Positions 1-8,364 of a stretch of 64,000 nt of DNA are shown here, piece after piece. The notes beneath the pieces were generated by a model, which did no database searches, had not been told where the DNA came from, and saw nothing but the letters and a program-made list of their open reading frames with translations. The position numbers were made by a program, and so were the translations under genes. This stretch comes from Photobacterium piscicola. Lineage in GTDB: Bacteria > Pseudomonadota > Gammaproteobacteria > Enterobacterales > Vibrionaceae. How positions within the stretch are numbered: the first letter of the stretch is position 1; each line of letters opens with the position of its first letter. The DNA lies in the NCBI RefSeq assembly GCF_900166965.1, contig NZ_FUZI01000002.1, positions 248,001 to 312,000 on the forward strand, in the 5' to 3' direction.

Positions 1-98
1 TCGCGGCTTTCTTGAATGTGGCGGAGCTGCTTCGAGGATTAGCGGATTTGAACCCTGCTTTACTTACTCGGACTAAACACCCATTTTCATTCAGACGT

Positions 99-129
99 AA
101 AAAAGCCGTTAACTTTCGTTAACGGCTTT
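99..129 (-). terminator. intrinsic terminator in repeat unit 1
   Basis: GCCGTTAAC and GTTAACGGC arms around a TTTC-type loop, followed on the minus strand by a run of six T. It is repeated almost identically 119 bases to the right. Confidence 0.75.
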
Positions 130-217
130 CTTGAATGTGGCGGAGCTGCTTCGAGGATTAGCGGATTTGAACCCTGCTTTACTTACTCGGTCTAATCACC
201 CACTTTCATTCAGACGT

Positions 218-248
218 AAAAAAGCCGTTAACTTTCGCTAACGGCTTT
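218..248 (-). terminator. intrinsic terminator behind tRNA-Ser(TGA)
   Basis: Same hairpin as at 99-129, with one arm changed to GTTAGC. It lies 9 bases beyond the CCA end of tRNA-Ser on the minus strand and is followed by a T run, so it should end the tRNA transcript. Confidence 0.8.
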
Positions 249-256
249 CTTGAATG

Positions 257-347
257 TGGCGGAGAGATAGGGATTTGAACCCTAGATACGCTATAAACGT
301 ATGCTGGTTTTCAAGACCAGTGCTTTCAACCGCTCAGCCATCTCTCC
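257..347 (-). tRNA. tRNA-Ser (anticodon TGA)
   Basis: The minus strand folds as a class II (long variable arm) tRNA of 91 bases with an encoded CCA. The acceptor arm begins GGAGAGA and closes with TCTCTCC. The anticodon loop reads CTTGAAA, giving anticodon TGA, and the variable arm is typical of tRNA-Ser. It lies 27 bases behind tRNA-Ser(GGA) and is probably cotranscribed with it. Confidence 0.95.
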
Positions 348-374
348 AATTTTTATATCTCTTTAAAAGAGATA

Positions 375-462
375 TGGCGGTGAGGGAGGGATTCGAACCC
401 TCGATACGTTGCCGTATACACACTTTCCAGGCGTGCTCCTTCAGCCACTCGGACACCTCACC
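375..462 (-). tRNA. tRNA-Ser (anticodon GGA)
   Basis: 88-base minus-strand tRNA with long variable arm, anticodon GGA (loop CTGGAAA), T-loop GGTTCGAATCC and encoded CCA. The acceptor stem GGTGAGG pairs with CCTCACC. It is the first gene of a two-tRNA-Ser transcript. Confidence 0.95.
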
Positions 463-501
463 ACATTGTTGCCAACAACGCTTTGCTTGTCGACGGCGTG
501 T

Positions 502-530
502 AATATATTGATTTATGGGATCAGGGTCAA
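502..530 (-). promoter_or_regulatory. sigma-70 promoter of the tRNA-Ser operon
   Basis: On the minus strand TTGACC (525-530) is followed by a 17-base spacer and TATATT (502-507). A GC-rich stretch GCCGTCG lies just downstream, where the discriminator and start should be, about 33 bases before the first tRNA. A GC-rich discriminator is usual in stringently controlled stable-RNA promoters. Confidence 0.75.
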
Positions 531-622
531 GGGTTTTTATGTGAGTTTTTTCTATTTGCCGACTTATACTGCGAATTGCACTGTTCTTGTACCAAAATCT
601 CTAATTTCTCCTCTTTAAAAAC

Positions 623-651
623 AACAAAAGCACCTCATGGGTGCTTTTGTT
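623..651. terminator. bidirectional terminator
   Basis: AAAAGCACC and GGTGCTTTT arms around TCAT, flanked by A and T runs. It sits 26 bases past the alaE stop and can end that transcript. Confidence 0.8.
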
Positions 652-676
652 AAATTCAAATAACGGTAAAAACTAT

Positions 677-1132
677 TTAAATTGTTGGTTGAGCGCACGC
701 AGTAACACGGAACATTCTGCGGCATAACTCAAGAAACTGACCATAAACGACGCCTAGTGCGCCTGACACTAAGATGTTACTCATTACCGCGGCAATAACT
801 TGTTCTTTATTTGCGCCTACAGCAAATAGAATACACGCGTAGATAGGTGACTGAAACACAACATAGGCCACCATATCTGATATACCTTTCATCCATCGTG
901 CAGGAGATAACCTACGGCCACAACCAATAATATAATCACGGAACATGCCATAGGGCCATGCAATCGCAATATTAATCGGTATCGATAACGTACGCGATGC
1001 TAATGACTGTTCAAACGACATCCCTGAAATAAAAACTTCAATCATCATTCCAGTAACAAAGCTAAACACCACCATTGCAAATATATCCGCAGCGGCATTT
1101 CTAACCTTAAATGGCACTTTAACAACAGACAT
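677..1132 (-). CDS. alaE: L-alanine exporter AlaE
   Basis: 151 residues, close to the roughly 149 of E. coli AlaE (YgaW), an inner-membrane exporter that removes excess L-alanine. Four hydrophobic segments are visible near residues 17-37, 48-69, 87-106 and 112-134. The [10 protein letters not shown] and FQSPIY stretches are typical of the family. The ATG at 1132 has a good ribosome site (GGGAG) directly upstream. It is a single gene bounded by a terminator at 623-651. In E. coli the gene answers to alanine through Lrp; no Lrp site was identified here. Confidence 0.88.
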   Translation of the reverse strand: MSVVKVPFKVRNAAADIFAMVVFSFVTGMMIEVFISGMSFEQSLASRTLSIPINIAIAWPYGMFRDYIIGCGRRLSPARWMKGISDMVAYVVFQSPIYACILFAVGANKEQVIAAVMSNILVSGALGVVYGQFLELCRRMFRVTACAQPTI

Positions 1133-1447
1133 TCACTCCCCTTACTCTAGCAAAATCGACCAGCATTATCATGGTTAACGTTACTTAAAGCTATCTAACT
1201 AACACCATGCAGTTTATGTGCGCATTAGAACAGCTTTTACATAAAATAAGGTTCTGTATTTAATATTGGTTTCGAGTAAATAACTGCTATTTTGGTTAAA
1301 AATAGGTTTTTTATCTGGTATAAAAGTAACCATTAAAGCATTTAATTGTCACTGTTAATTTCTTTGATATAACAAAATAGCAACAAGTGAAAATCCGAAT
1401 TTAACACTAAATTCGGATTAGTTATTTGTATGTATTTATCTAACTTA
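1133..1447. other. intergenic, alaE to yhjX-like gene
   Basis: 315 bases without a convincing reading frame. The right part holds the terminator-like hairpin at 1392-1419; the rest is AT-rich and should carry the alaE promoter. Nothing else stands out. Confidence 0.5.
1392..1419 (-). terminator. terminator of the yhjX-like gene
   Basis: AATCCGAATTT and AAATTCGGATT form an 11-bp stem with a 6-base loop. A short T run follows on the minus strand, 29 bases past the stop of the transporter. Confidence 0.65.
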
Positions 1448-2647
1448 TTACGCTAAAGATGACTGCGGTAATTTAGGTAACTTAATGGTTAGTGCGATAA
1501 TGAGTGAAACAATTAATAAGACAAACATTAAATAGAACGTCGCAATAAAACCACCAAAGATAGAAGCAACAATCGAACCAATAAAACTACCGACACCAAA
1601 CCCTAAGTAAATGATACCGTAATTTTTAGTCAGATTGTTTAGACCAAAGAAATCACTCACTAATGAAGGGAATACGGTGATTGTGCCGCCAAAACTAAAG
1701 GCAATGCAGGCAACCGCAATATAAAAACTCATCTGGCTTTGATGAGCAAATAGTAATGCGCACACGCCGGTTAAACACACCACTAATGAAATAGCCACAA
1801 CCTTTGTACGTGCCATTTTATCAGATAGAACACCTAACACTAAGCGTCCACTTAGATTAGCAATAGCGATAATAGCAACACTGGCAGCAGCAACGTCTAA
1901 TGATAAGTGTACGTAACCCTGGCCAATATCTTTGGCAACACCAATGACATACAGACCACTCATACAAACAGTCAAGAAAACTAAAGCAAGCATCCAAAAC
2001 TGTGGACATTTCATAGATTGTGAAAGACTAAAATCACGCACTTCAGCAGCAGATTCTGTGGCAGATACTTGTTGTTTAGGTGCATCTTTCATCATTAAGC
2101 CACCAATGATAACCATGACCATTGCAATAATGCCCCAGTAATCAAAGGTACTTTCTAAACCATTATGCTCAAGAAAATACATATTAATAAATTTAAAACC
2201 TAAACTACCTAAACCATATGCACCAATAGCACAGGCTGAAATTAACCCTTTACGCTCAGGAAAGAATTTTACGCAATTAGACAAGGTCATTAAGTACCCG
2301 GTACCGTCAGCAAAACCAATTAACAGGCCAGCAAATATATATAACAACCAAATATTGGTAGCATGCGCTGTGAGTAATAAACTTGCCCCTAGTAAAATGC
2401 CAGCACCAAGAGTGACATTACGCACCCCAAACCGTTCTTGCATTTTACCCGCCATTGATGATGCAACCGCCAAGGCTAAACTCATAATACCGAAAGAAAA
2501 AGCAACACGACTGACTGGCTCAGATAATTTACCTGCAAGCTGAGCGTTAAATAAACTCCATGTATAAACTGAACCCAAAGCAAACTGAGTAATGATGGTA
2601 CCCAGCAACGTAAAATAACGGCTGCGACTGGTAAGTTGATTGGTCAT
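1448..2647 (-). CDS. MFS transporter, YhjX-like (OFA family)
   Basis: About 399 residues with twelve predicted membrane helices, of the oxalate/formate antiporter (OFA) branch of the major facilitator superfamily. GSVYTWSLF near the N-terminus and GLLIGFADG in the next helices fit this group. The ATG at 2647 was chosen because AAGGAT precedes it at good spacing. A longer frame to 2791 would run through the putative regulatory repeats. In E. coli the relative YhjX is induced by the YpdA/YpdB system in response to pyruvate. Here kinase and regulator genes lie directly upstream, which supports the assignment. The substrate is inferred. Confidence 0.82.
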   Translation of the reverse strand: MTNQLTSRSRYFTLLGTIITQFALGSVYTWSLFNAQLAGKLSEPVSRVAFSFGIMSLALAVASSMAGKMQERFGVRNVTLGAGILLGASLLLTAHATNIWLLYIFAGLLIGFADGTGYLMTLSNCVKFFPERKGLISACAIGAYGLGSLGFKFINMYFLEHNGLESTFDYWGIIAMVMVIIGGLMMKDAPKQQVSATESAAEVRDFSLSQSMKCPQFWMLALVFLTVCMSGLYVIGVAKDIGQGYVHLSLDVAAASVAIIAIANLSGRLVLGVLSDKMARTKVVAISLVVCLTGVCALLFAHQSQMSFYIAVACIAFSFGGTITVFPSLVSDFFGLNNLTKNYGIIYLGFGVGSFIGSIVASIFGGFIATFYLMFVLLIVSLIIALTIKLPKLPQSSLA

Positions 2648-2780
2648 GGTGACATCCTTTTTTGGTGAAATACTCAAGGCCATATTGCAGATTGCCTTGC
2701 TGCTGTTCACCAAAATACGACAATAACCATAGATAACAAGAGGGTAAAAAAACAATAAAATCAGTGGTAACGTATGAGGA

Positions 2781-2810
2781 ATAAAATGCAATATAGCGGC
2801 ATGAAATGCA
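2781..2810 (-). promoter_or_regulatory. putative YpdB-type direct repeat
   Basis: On the minus strand TGCATTTCAT and TGCATTTTAT are separated by 10 bases. E. coli YpdB is reported to bind two GGCATTTCAT copies separated by 11 bases before yhjX. The position, between the regulator gene and the transporter start, fits an activator site. The right copy is enclosed in an inverted repeat (AGCGGCA...TGCCGCT, 2795-2820). Confidence 0.6.
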
Positions 2811-2836
2811 TTTTGCCGCTAATCATTAGTTAGCAT

Positions 2837-3568
2837 TTACAACTGCATTAAACACCGAAAAGCTTTTAGATTACTACGACTCACAGGAATATGCGGCTCA
2901 ACATGGGCTAATTTGATCATATAAGTACTATTAACCCATGGAATGATCTCTTTAACATCATTAATGTTTATGCAGTAAGATCGGTGGCAACGGAAAAAAT
3001 CACTCGTTGGTAAACGTAGCATTAATTCACTTATCGTAATCGGTGCCACAAAACACCCTTCAGCAGTATAAACATGGGTCACTTTTTCATTAGCAATGGC
3101 ACAGCAAATATCACTAATCGCAGTAACATGAATATGATTATTAAGCATTAAATTAATAGTATGACTACGTATATTTGTCGTAACTTGCGGGGGTTCTTGT
3201 TCTTGAGCCCGCGCCTGTAACTTAGCTAATAAGCCGATTACTCGCTGCTCGTTAAGTGGCTTCAATAAATAATCAACCGCTTCTAATTCAAAAGCATCGA
3301 CTGCATATTCTTTATAAGCTGTTGTAAATACGATTTGAGGCTTATGAGAAAATTGAGCAATATTACGCGCTAACAACATGCCATCAATTGATGGAACATT
3401 AATATCTAAAAAAACAACATCAACCTTGTTAGATTGTAAAAATTTAAAGGCATCCAGTCCATCATCAAACGCAGCAACAATATTAATAGTGCTATGTTTT
3501 TCAATTAAATAAGTTAACTCTTCACGAGCAAGATATTCATCTTCCACGATCAAGGCATTTAGTTGCAT
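2837..3568 (-). CDS. ypdB: LytTR response regulator, YpdB-like
   Basis: 243 residues. An N-terminal receiver domain has the acidic pair at 9-10, phospho-acceptor Asp55 (FLDINVP) and Lys103 (LLKPL). A C-terminal LytTR DNA-binding domain (about 140-243) contains FFRCHRSYCIN. It starts 4 bases after the kinase gene ends, so the two should be cotranscribed. In E. coli YpdB activates yhjX when external pyruvate rises, and a YhjX-like gene follows here. BtsR is a close relative and cannot be fully excluded; the neighbouring OFA transporter favours YpdB. Confidence 0.82.
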   Translation of the reverse strand: MQLNALIVEDEYLAREELTYLIEKHSTINIVAAFDDGLDAFKFLQSNKVDVVFLDINVPSIDGMLLARNIAQFSHKPQIVFTTAYKEYAVDAFELEAVDYLLKPLNEQRVIGLLAKLQARAQEQEPPQVTTNIRSHTINLMLNNHIHVTAISDICCAIANEKVTHVYTAEGCFVAPITISELMLRLPTSDFFRCHRSYCININDVKEIIPWVNSTYMIKLAHVEPHIPVSRSNLKAFRCLMQL

Positions 3569-3572
3569 GATA

Positions 3573-5225
3573 TCAATCCTGTTCTTTTACAAAAAATTGC
3601 ATACTAGTTCCTTGCTCAAGCCGACTAATATGCAGTCCATCGCTATAGAGTAATAATAACCGTTGGTGGACATTATTGAGTCCAATATGGTGTGAATCTA
3701 TTTTGCTTTGGTATAATTTATCGATTATTTTTTGACTTATACCAACACCAGTATCAGTGATCGTAATCGCCACATCATCCACTCTTCTCTTTACTGAAAT
3801 AACAACTTTTCCAGCCACACGAGAAGGTTGAATACCATGTAAAATAGCATTTTCAACTAATGGCTGAATCAATAAGCATGGTATGCGAGGATGGACATCA
3901 TCAATATCAAATTCCACCTCTAGTTTTGAACCAAAACGTGCTTGTTCAATAGCGACATAATCTCGAACTTGTTGGATTTCTTCTTGAATATCAATCAATT
4001 CAACATCTCGTTCTAAATTGTAACGTAGAAAATCGGCTAAATTTGCAATCAGCTGCCGAGCTTCATCTGGACGAATACGAATTAACGTTGAAATAGCGTT
4101 AAGTGCATTAAATAAAAAGTGCGGATTTATTTTACTTTGCAGGGCTGAAAACTCGGCTTTTGCTGCCATTTGCTTTAGCTGTTCAATACGTGAAACCTCC
4201 ATCTGGGTAGATATGATTTGTGATAAACCAATCGCCATTTCACGCAATGACATTCGAATATGATCTGGCTGACAATAAAATATTTTAAGCGTGCCACTTA
4301 CCTCACCATTTTCCCAAAGTGGAATAATCAGTAATGAATGAAAATTATGTACATTGAGGTTATTACTTATTATTTGTTCACCACTTTCTACTGCTTGGCG
4401 AGTCATTTGGCTGATTTTATGGTGCGCATCTAAAAAGTGCTCTTCCCCACGACCAACATAAGCACGTACATCTTGCGTATTAGTAATTGCTACAGCGTCA
4501 GCATCCGTATAAAACCGAATAATACTGCATACTTTTTGTAGGGCATTACGGTTGTTAATACGAAAATAAGGTAAGGTTTTATTCGCAATATCAAGGGCTA
4601 GCTTTGCTTGTTGAGCGGCAATAAGATCTTGCTCTTCATCGAGATCTTGGACTAATTTAATAATTAACCCAATCGATAATGTACCAAGGATCATAGGGAA
4701 ACTAATATGTGTCACAATATTGTAAGCCAGTGTTTTATTGTGTGATAGCAACACAATCAATACCATCGTCAGTATTTCACAGCACATTCCCGCCAAAATA
4801 CCTAATTGGGCATAATTTTTTTTAGCACATTTACAATGAATCCAGGTTGCTAATAAACCAGCAAAAATACTCGTGATTAAGCACGCTACTGATGTAGGAC
4901 CATCAATATCAATTAAATAACGGTGAATGCCCGCAATAATACCCGCAGGAATACCTATCCATGGCCCAAAAATAATACCACCAGATAACACTGCAATAAT
5001 ACGTACATTAACCAGTGAACCATCAACATTTAAACCTGTATAAGTACTAAACACCGCAAATATAATAAACAATGCAGAGATCATCGCGGTTTCAACAGGC
5101 CGTCGATGGGTTTTCTTAACGATAGATTGAAACAATTGGGTACGCGTTAATAAAAATAATGTCATCAACATTAAGGCGGCGCGCTCAAATACGGCCAATA
5201 ACATCATAAACTGTTCGCTATACAT
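3573..5225 (-). CDS. ypdA: LytS-type sensor histidine kinase, YpdA-like
   Basis: 550 residues. A 5TM LytS-type membrane region covers roughly 10-195, with the NVRIIAVLSGGIIFGPWIG stretch typical of it. A GAF domain follows at about 220-345, then the kinase core: phospho-acceptor His369 in NPHFLFNALN, N-box QPLVENAILHG (454-464) and G-box DTGVGI (491-496). The size matches E. coli YpdA (about 565 residues), part of a pyruvate-sensing pair. It is first in an operon with the LytTR regulator. The ligand is inferred from the family and from the adjacent transporter. Confidence 0.82.
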   Translation of the reverse strand: MYSEQFMMLLAVFERAALMLMTLFLLTRTQLFQSIVKKTHRRPVETAMISALFIIFAVFSTYTGLNVDGSLVNVRIIAVLSGGIIFGPWIGIPAGIIAGIHRYLIDIDGPTSVACLITSIFAGLLATWIHCKCAKKNYAQLGILAGMCCEILTMVLIVLLSHNKTLAYNIVTHISFPMILGTLSIGLIIKLVQDLDEEQDLIAAQQAKLALDIANKTLPYFRINNRNALQKVCSIIRFYTDADAVAITNTQDVRAYVGRGEEHFLDAHHKISQMTRQAVESGEQIISNNLNVHNFHSLLIIPLWENGEVSGTLKIFYCQPDHIRMSLREMAIGLSQIISTQMEVSRIEQLKQMAAKAEFSALQSKINPHFLFNALNAISTLIRIRPDEARQLIANLADFLRYNLERDVELIDIQEEIQQVRDYVAIEQARFGSKLEVEFDIDDVHPRIPCLLIQPLVENAILHGIQPSRVAGKVVISVKRRVDDVAITITDTGVGISQKIIDKLYQSKIDSHHIGLNNVHQRLLLLYSDGLHISRLEQGTSMQFFVKEQD

Positions 5226-5526
5226 TGCTTCACCTTAACCATAAGTAAAATTATGAGACACTTAAACCGGTTTAATACCGCAAAGACATTACCCAATTAA
5301 GAATTATGTTATTAGTGAAAGCTTCATGTTTTAATTAAAATCAACAATAAGCAATTTAATGTCAGCAACTGCACTTTGTCCGTCTTTTTTGACACAAGAT
5401 GATAAATATCTTTGACCATTACTAGGTTGTTACCAAGAGACTGTTACAATAGTGGTATAAAGTTCAGTCATGCATGTATAGTTAACGCACCTGAACACTT
5501 AATCATTATTAAGCTGAGATTGTTTT
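5226..5526. other. divergent intergenic, ypdA / UPF0149 gene
   Basis: 301 AT-rich bases between divergent genes, which should hold promoters for both. No repeats, RNA gene or clear operator were recognised. Confidence 0.5.
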
Positions 5527-6102
5527 ATGCCTTCACAACTAAGTACTATCCTGGAAAACTCTCAACTAGCAGATCAATTGCTATCTGAATCACAAACTCG
5601 TGGCTTTGTTACTGCCATGGCAGCAGCACCACACCTGATTGATCCTACAGAATGGTTAGCGTTTATGTGGGGTGGCGAAGAAACATCACCTTTCGATAAC
5701 CATGAAGACTTAGAAAATTACGCAAAAGCAATCATTGCAATCTGGAACGAAGCTCGCGCTGCATTATTTGAAAGCACTTGGCAATGGCCTGAAGGCTGTG
5801 CATTAGACGATAGTCAGATTGTTACCGAAGTAACCAGCAACTTCTGTGAAGGTATGTTACAAGGTTGGCAATTAGCACGTGATGACTGGGAGACAATAAT
5901 GCCGCCAGAAAGTGAAGATAATGCCCTACTTGGTGGCGTATTACTTTCTTTTAGCTTGTTATTTGATCCTGAAACAGCATTAGAAGCACTTAAAGAACAA
6001 AACGCAGACGCATTGGCGCAGTTTGAAGAAATCTTCAACGCGATTCCCGTTATGCTATGTGGCCTAACACAACGTGGGGCACAATTAGTTGCCGCCCAGT
6101 AA
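5527..6102 (+). CDS. UPF0149 (YecA/YgfB) family protein
   Basis: 191 residues, soluble and acidic. It has the family pattern of an N-terminal helical region with RGFVTAMAAAPHLIDPTEWL, a central FCEGMLQGWQLA and a C-terminal helical part. It lacks the C-terminal SEC-C zinc motif of E. coli YecA, so it resembles YgfB more in layout. YgfB-type proteins have no settled general function. The ATG at 5527 follows a weak GCTGAG ribosome site. It converges on nadA and shares a terminator with it. Confidence 0.75.
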   Translation: MPSQLSTILENSQLADQLLSESQTRGFVTAMAAAPHLIDPTEWLAFMWGGEETSPFDNHEDLENYAKAIIAIWNEARAALFESTWQWPEGCALDDSQIVTEVTSNFCEGMLQGWQLARDDWETIMPPESEDNALLGGVLLSFSLLFDPETALEALKEQNADALAQFEEIFNAIPVMLCGLTQRGAQLVAAQ

Positions 6103-6124
6103 TAGTTGACTGAAATAGCAATAA

Positions 6125-6178
6125 AAAAGGCGAATCGATTCTGTTAACTCAAATGAGTATCAGAACGGATCGCCTTTT
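6125..6178. terminator. bidirectional terminator, UPF0149 gene / nadA
   Basis: Long imperfect stem: AAAAGGCGA at the left pairs with TCGCCTTTT at the right, with TTCTG/CAGAA extending it. It is flanked by A and T runs between the two convergent genes. Confidence 0.75.
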
Positions 6179-6201
6179 CTTTTGTTACAGTAAGTAATTA
6201 C

Positions 6202-7263
6202 TTACGCATTACCTTTTACTTTTAATTGTAACTCAGCTGCAAAATCTAACATTCTGTTGAGTGGAACAAGTGATTTCACTCGAATAGCTTCATCAACAAA
6301 AATTTCATGTTGCTGACCACCTTCAGCTAAAGCTGTATAAATGGCTTTCAAACCATTCATCGCCATCCACGGGCAATGTGCACAGCTACGACATGTCGCC
6401 CCAGCCCCCGCTGTTGGCGCTTCAATTAATTCTTTATTTGGCACCATTTGCTGCATCTTAAAGAAGATACCTTTATCGGTTGCCACAATTAATTTAGTTT
6501 GCGGTAATGTTGTTGCTGCTTTTATTAATTGACTCGTTGAACCAACAGCATCTGCTAGTGCAACTACACTAGCTGGTGATTCAGGGTGCACCAAAATAGC
6601 CGCGTCAGGGTGTAGATGCTTCATCTGTTTTAGCGCTTGTGCTGAAAACTCATCATGCACAATACACTCCCCTTGCCACAGTAACATTTCAGCGCCAGTT
6701 TGCTTTTGAATATAACCACCAAGATGGCGATCTGGGCCCCAAATGATTTTACAACCTTCGCTATCGAGATGATCAATAATTTCTAACGCGATACTCGATG
6801 TTACTACCCAATCAGCCCGTGCTTTCACTGCGGCAGAAGTATTTGCATAAACCACTACAGTATGATCAGGATGCTGATCACAAAACGCCGTAAATGCATC
6901 AACCGGACACCCAAGATCGAGTGAACATTCAGCCTCTAAGGTTGGCATTAATACTTTTTTTTCAGGGGTTAATATTTTTGCTGACTCGCCCATAAATCTC
7001 ACCCCGCAAACAATCAAAGTTGTTGCTGAATGTTGATTACCAAAGCGCGCCATTTCAAGAGAATCACCGACAAAACCACCCGTCGCTTCAGCTAGGGCCT
7101 GAATCTCGGGATCGGTGTAATAGTGTGCAATCAATACTGCATTATTACTCTTTAGCAGTTGCTTGATTTTTGTAATGTAAACCTGCTTTTCATTATCCGA
7201 TAATAGCGCTGGTTTAGGTGGAAATGGATAGACCATTTCCGATGGATCAAATGTAATATTCAT
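6202..7263 (-). CDS. nadA: quinolinate synthase NadA
   Basis: 353 residues. Condenses iminoaspartate with dihydroxyacetone phosphate to quinolinate in de novo NAD synthesis, in the cytoplasm, using a 4Fe-4S cluster. Cys113, Cys200 and Cys297 fall exactly where the three cluster ligands lie in E. coli NadA (the last in [10 protein letters not shown]). The N-terminal [10 protein letters not shown] and GDSLEMAR motifs are present. Full length, single gene, converging on the UPF0149 gene. The ATG at 7263 has only a weak ribosome site; no in-frame alternative looks better. Confidence 0.95.
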   Translation of the reverse strand: MNITFDPSEMVYPFPPKPALLSDNEKQVYITKIKQLLKSNNAVLIAHYYTDPEIQALAEATGGFVGDSLEMARFGNQHSATTLIVCGVRFMGESAKILTPEKKVLMPTLEAECSLDLGCPVDAFTAFCDQHPDHTVVVYANTSAAVKARADWVVTSSIALEIIDHLDSEGCKIIWGPDRHLGGYIQKQTGAEMLLWQGECIVHDEFSAQALKQMKHLHPDAAILVHPESPASVVALADAVGSTSQLIKAATTLPQTKLIVATDKGIFFKMQQMVPNKELIEAPTAGAGATCRSCAHCPWMAMNGLKAIYTALAEGGQQHEIFVDEAIRVKSLVPLNRMLDFAAELQLKVKGNA

Positions 7264-7630
7264 TATTCATTTGCTCGTCAGCATTCCTTACGTGTTTGAT
7301 CATTATACGCATGATTTTTGAAATATCATCATTAACCAATGACACTTGTATAACAGCACATACACATAAAATACGACTTTTGCGCATTATATTTCTAAGA
7401 CGTATATATAAAAGTGAAAACTTATCAATTTTATTTTGAGAATTCTCTGAGAACATCTCAGAAAAAATATTATTGATATGCATCACAGTTTTAAAGCTTA
7501 CTATATTAAATAATATCTTATCGCTGTAACGCACTGATTTAACTACCTGTAGAAGAGGTGAGACATTGATGAATGTCTATAACTATCATCAAGCTAGCCC
7601 TTACGGCACATTATTATAAATTAAGCCGAA
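7264..7630. other. intergenic upstream of nadA
   Basis: AT-rich stretch carrying the presumed nadA promoter. A GTG-started 95-codon frame (7247-7534, minus) overlaps the nadA start but shows no family features or ribosome site and was not annotated. Confidence 0.5.
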
Positions 7631-7656
7631 AAGCCTTTCTCACTTGAGAAAGGCTT
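7631..7656. terminator. terminator overlapping the end of the winged-helix-like gene
   Basis: AAGCCTTTCTC and GAGAAAGGCTT pair in an 11-bp stem with a 4-base loop, with T-rich flanks on both strands. The stop codon of the minus-strand gene ending at 7640 lies inside the hairpin, so the last residues of that protein are encoded by one arm. Confidence 0.75.
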
Positions 7657-8017
7657 TATTTTTAAATGTTAGACTATTTTTTGAAACACAAAAAAACGTG
7701 CTAATAATTTCTTTCGGTAAATGAGTATTACTCAACACTTTTACTATATTTACGTTTTGACCAAAAAAAACATGGGCCTCAAGTTCGGTAACAGAAATAG
7801 GCCTATCTGTATGTTCAAAAATATACTTTATGAATCGATAGTTTCCACTACCATCACGTACTGAAATTATTTTTTTACCATCACAAAAAACGGTTTTAGT
7901 CTTGTCATCAAAATATAAGTGTTGCTCTTTCTCATCAAAAGACATCAACAAATAGATATAAGAAACAACCGTCATGACACAGAAAAAGATAAGCATCACA
8001 ATCATAAAGATATTCAT
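7640..8017 (-). CDS. small membrane protein with winged-helix-like domain
   Basis: 125 residues, family not recognised. One membrane segment covers residues 4-25. The rest (about 33-125) has the order of an OmpR-type winged helix: a strand pair around DDKTKTVFCDGKK, a helix with YRFIKYIFEH, then PISVTELEAHVF, NIVKVLSNTHL and a C-terminal SKNSLTF strand. If this reading is right, it is a membrane-anchored DNA-binding protein with the anchor at the N-terminus, the reverse of ToxR or CadC. It starts 9 bases behind the preceding small gene, with AGG 12 bases upstream, so it belongs to a three-gene operon. The domain call is inference from pattern only. Confidence 0.6.
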   Translation of the reverse strand: MNIFMIVMLIFFCVMTVVSYIYLLMSFDEKEQHLYFDDKTKTVFCDGKKIISVRDGSGNYRFIKYIFEHTDRPISVTELEAHVFFGQNVNIVKVLSNTHLPKEIISTFFCVSKNSLTFKNKAFLK

Positions 8018-8026
8018 TTATCTAAC

Positions 8027-8347
8027 CTATTGAGCCTGTTCACAAATTTTAGAAATATTCTTCACAGTAACCCAATGACTAAATCGTTGAGGATCATTTT
8101 GACATAAGGTAGTAATTGAGCCTGTTTGTGCTGTCCAGCCATCTTGTTTCCATTGCTTAATTTTAGCTAAGATAGCGGCTTCTGAATTGGTATGGTGCAG
8201 CGATTGATCAATAATATTAAACGCATTCTCCCCTGCCATTTTAGTGACATTCTCTTGATTCATCTTTACGCCATACATAAAGATGCCTCCAGTGATCCAC
8301 CCAGACAAAGCCAATAAAACTAAGAATACCGACATTAATTTATTCAT
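8027..8347 (-). CDS. small membrane protein, tandem paralogue 1
   Basis: 106 residues, unrecognised. One N-terminal membrane segment (about 5-27) precedes a soluble, probably periplasmic domain. It is clearly paralogous to the upstream gene at 8365: both share ENAxNI, QSL, a W-rich helix and the run GWTAQTGS followed by TT-x-C-x-ND. A second Cys lies 20 residues after the first in both proteins, suggesting a disulfide. The ATG at 8347 has GAGG upstream. The gaps are 17 bases to the upstream gene and 9 to the downstream one, indicating an operon. Function is unknown. Confidence 0.7.
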   Translation of the reverse strand: MNKLMSVFLVLLALSGWITGGIFMYGVKMNQENVTKMAGENAFNIIDQSLHHTNSEAAILAKIKQWKQDGWTAQTGSITTLCQNDPQRFSHWVTVKNISKICEQAQ

Positions 8348-8364
8348 AAAAATAACCTCGGTAG

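Larger units (their letters stand above)
11..248 (-). repeat. two 119-bp tandem units, tRNA 3'-end-like plus terminator
   Basis: Two near-identical 119-bp units lie at 11-129 and 130-248. The first 16 bases of a third unit (249-264) run into the 3' end of the true tRNA-Ser. Read on the minus strand, each unit has a hairpin terminator, a spacer, and a 40-base stretch (19-58 and 138-177) with a T-loop-like GGTTCAAATCC and a terminal CCGCCA. The T-arm does not pair well, so these are not functional tRNAs. The arrangement recalls the repeats behind tyrT in E. coli, which repeat the tRNA 3' end and yield rtT RNA. The array may continue beyond base 1. Confidence 0.8.

Noticed and set aside
11-264. 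CRISPR array
   Set aside because: The units are contiguous 119-bp duplications without unique spacers and contain tRNA-like ends and terminators.
254-618. Open frames over the tRNA-Ser genes
   Set aside because: They overlap two clear tRNA genes and their promoter; coding there is implausible.
2648-2791. N-terminal extension of the YhjX-like transporter
   Set aside because: The extra 48 codons lack family sequence and cover the putative regulatory repeats; the ATG at 2647 has a good ribosome site.
7247-7534. 95-codon minus-strand frame overlapping the nadA start
   Set aside because: GTG start without ribosome site, no family features, AT-driven composition, overlaps the end of the nadA promoter region and its first codons.
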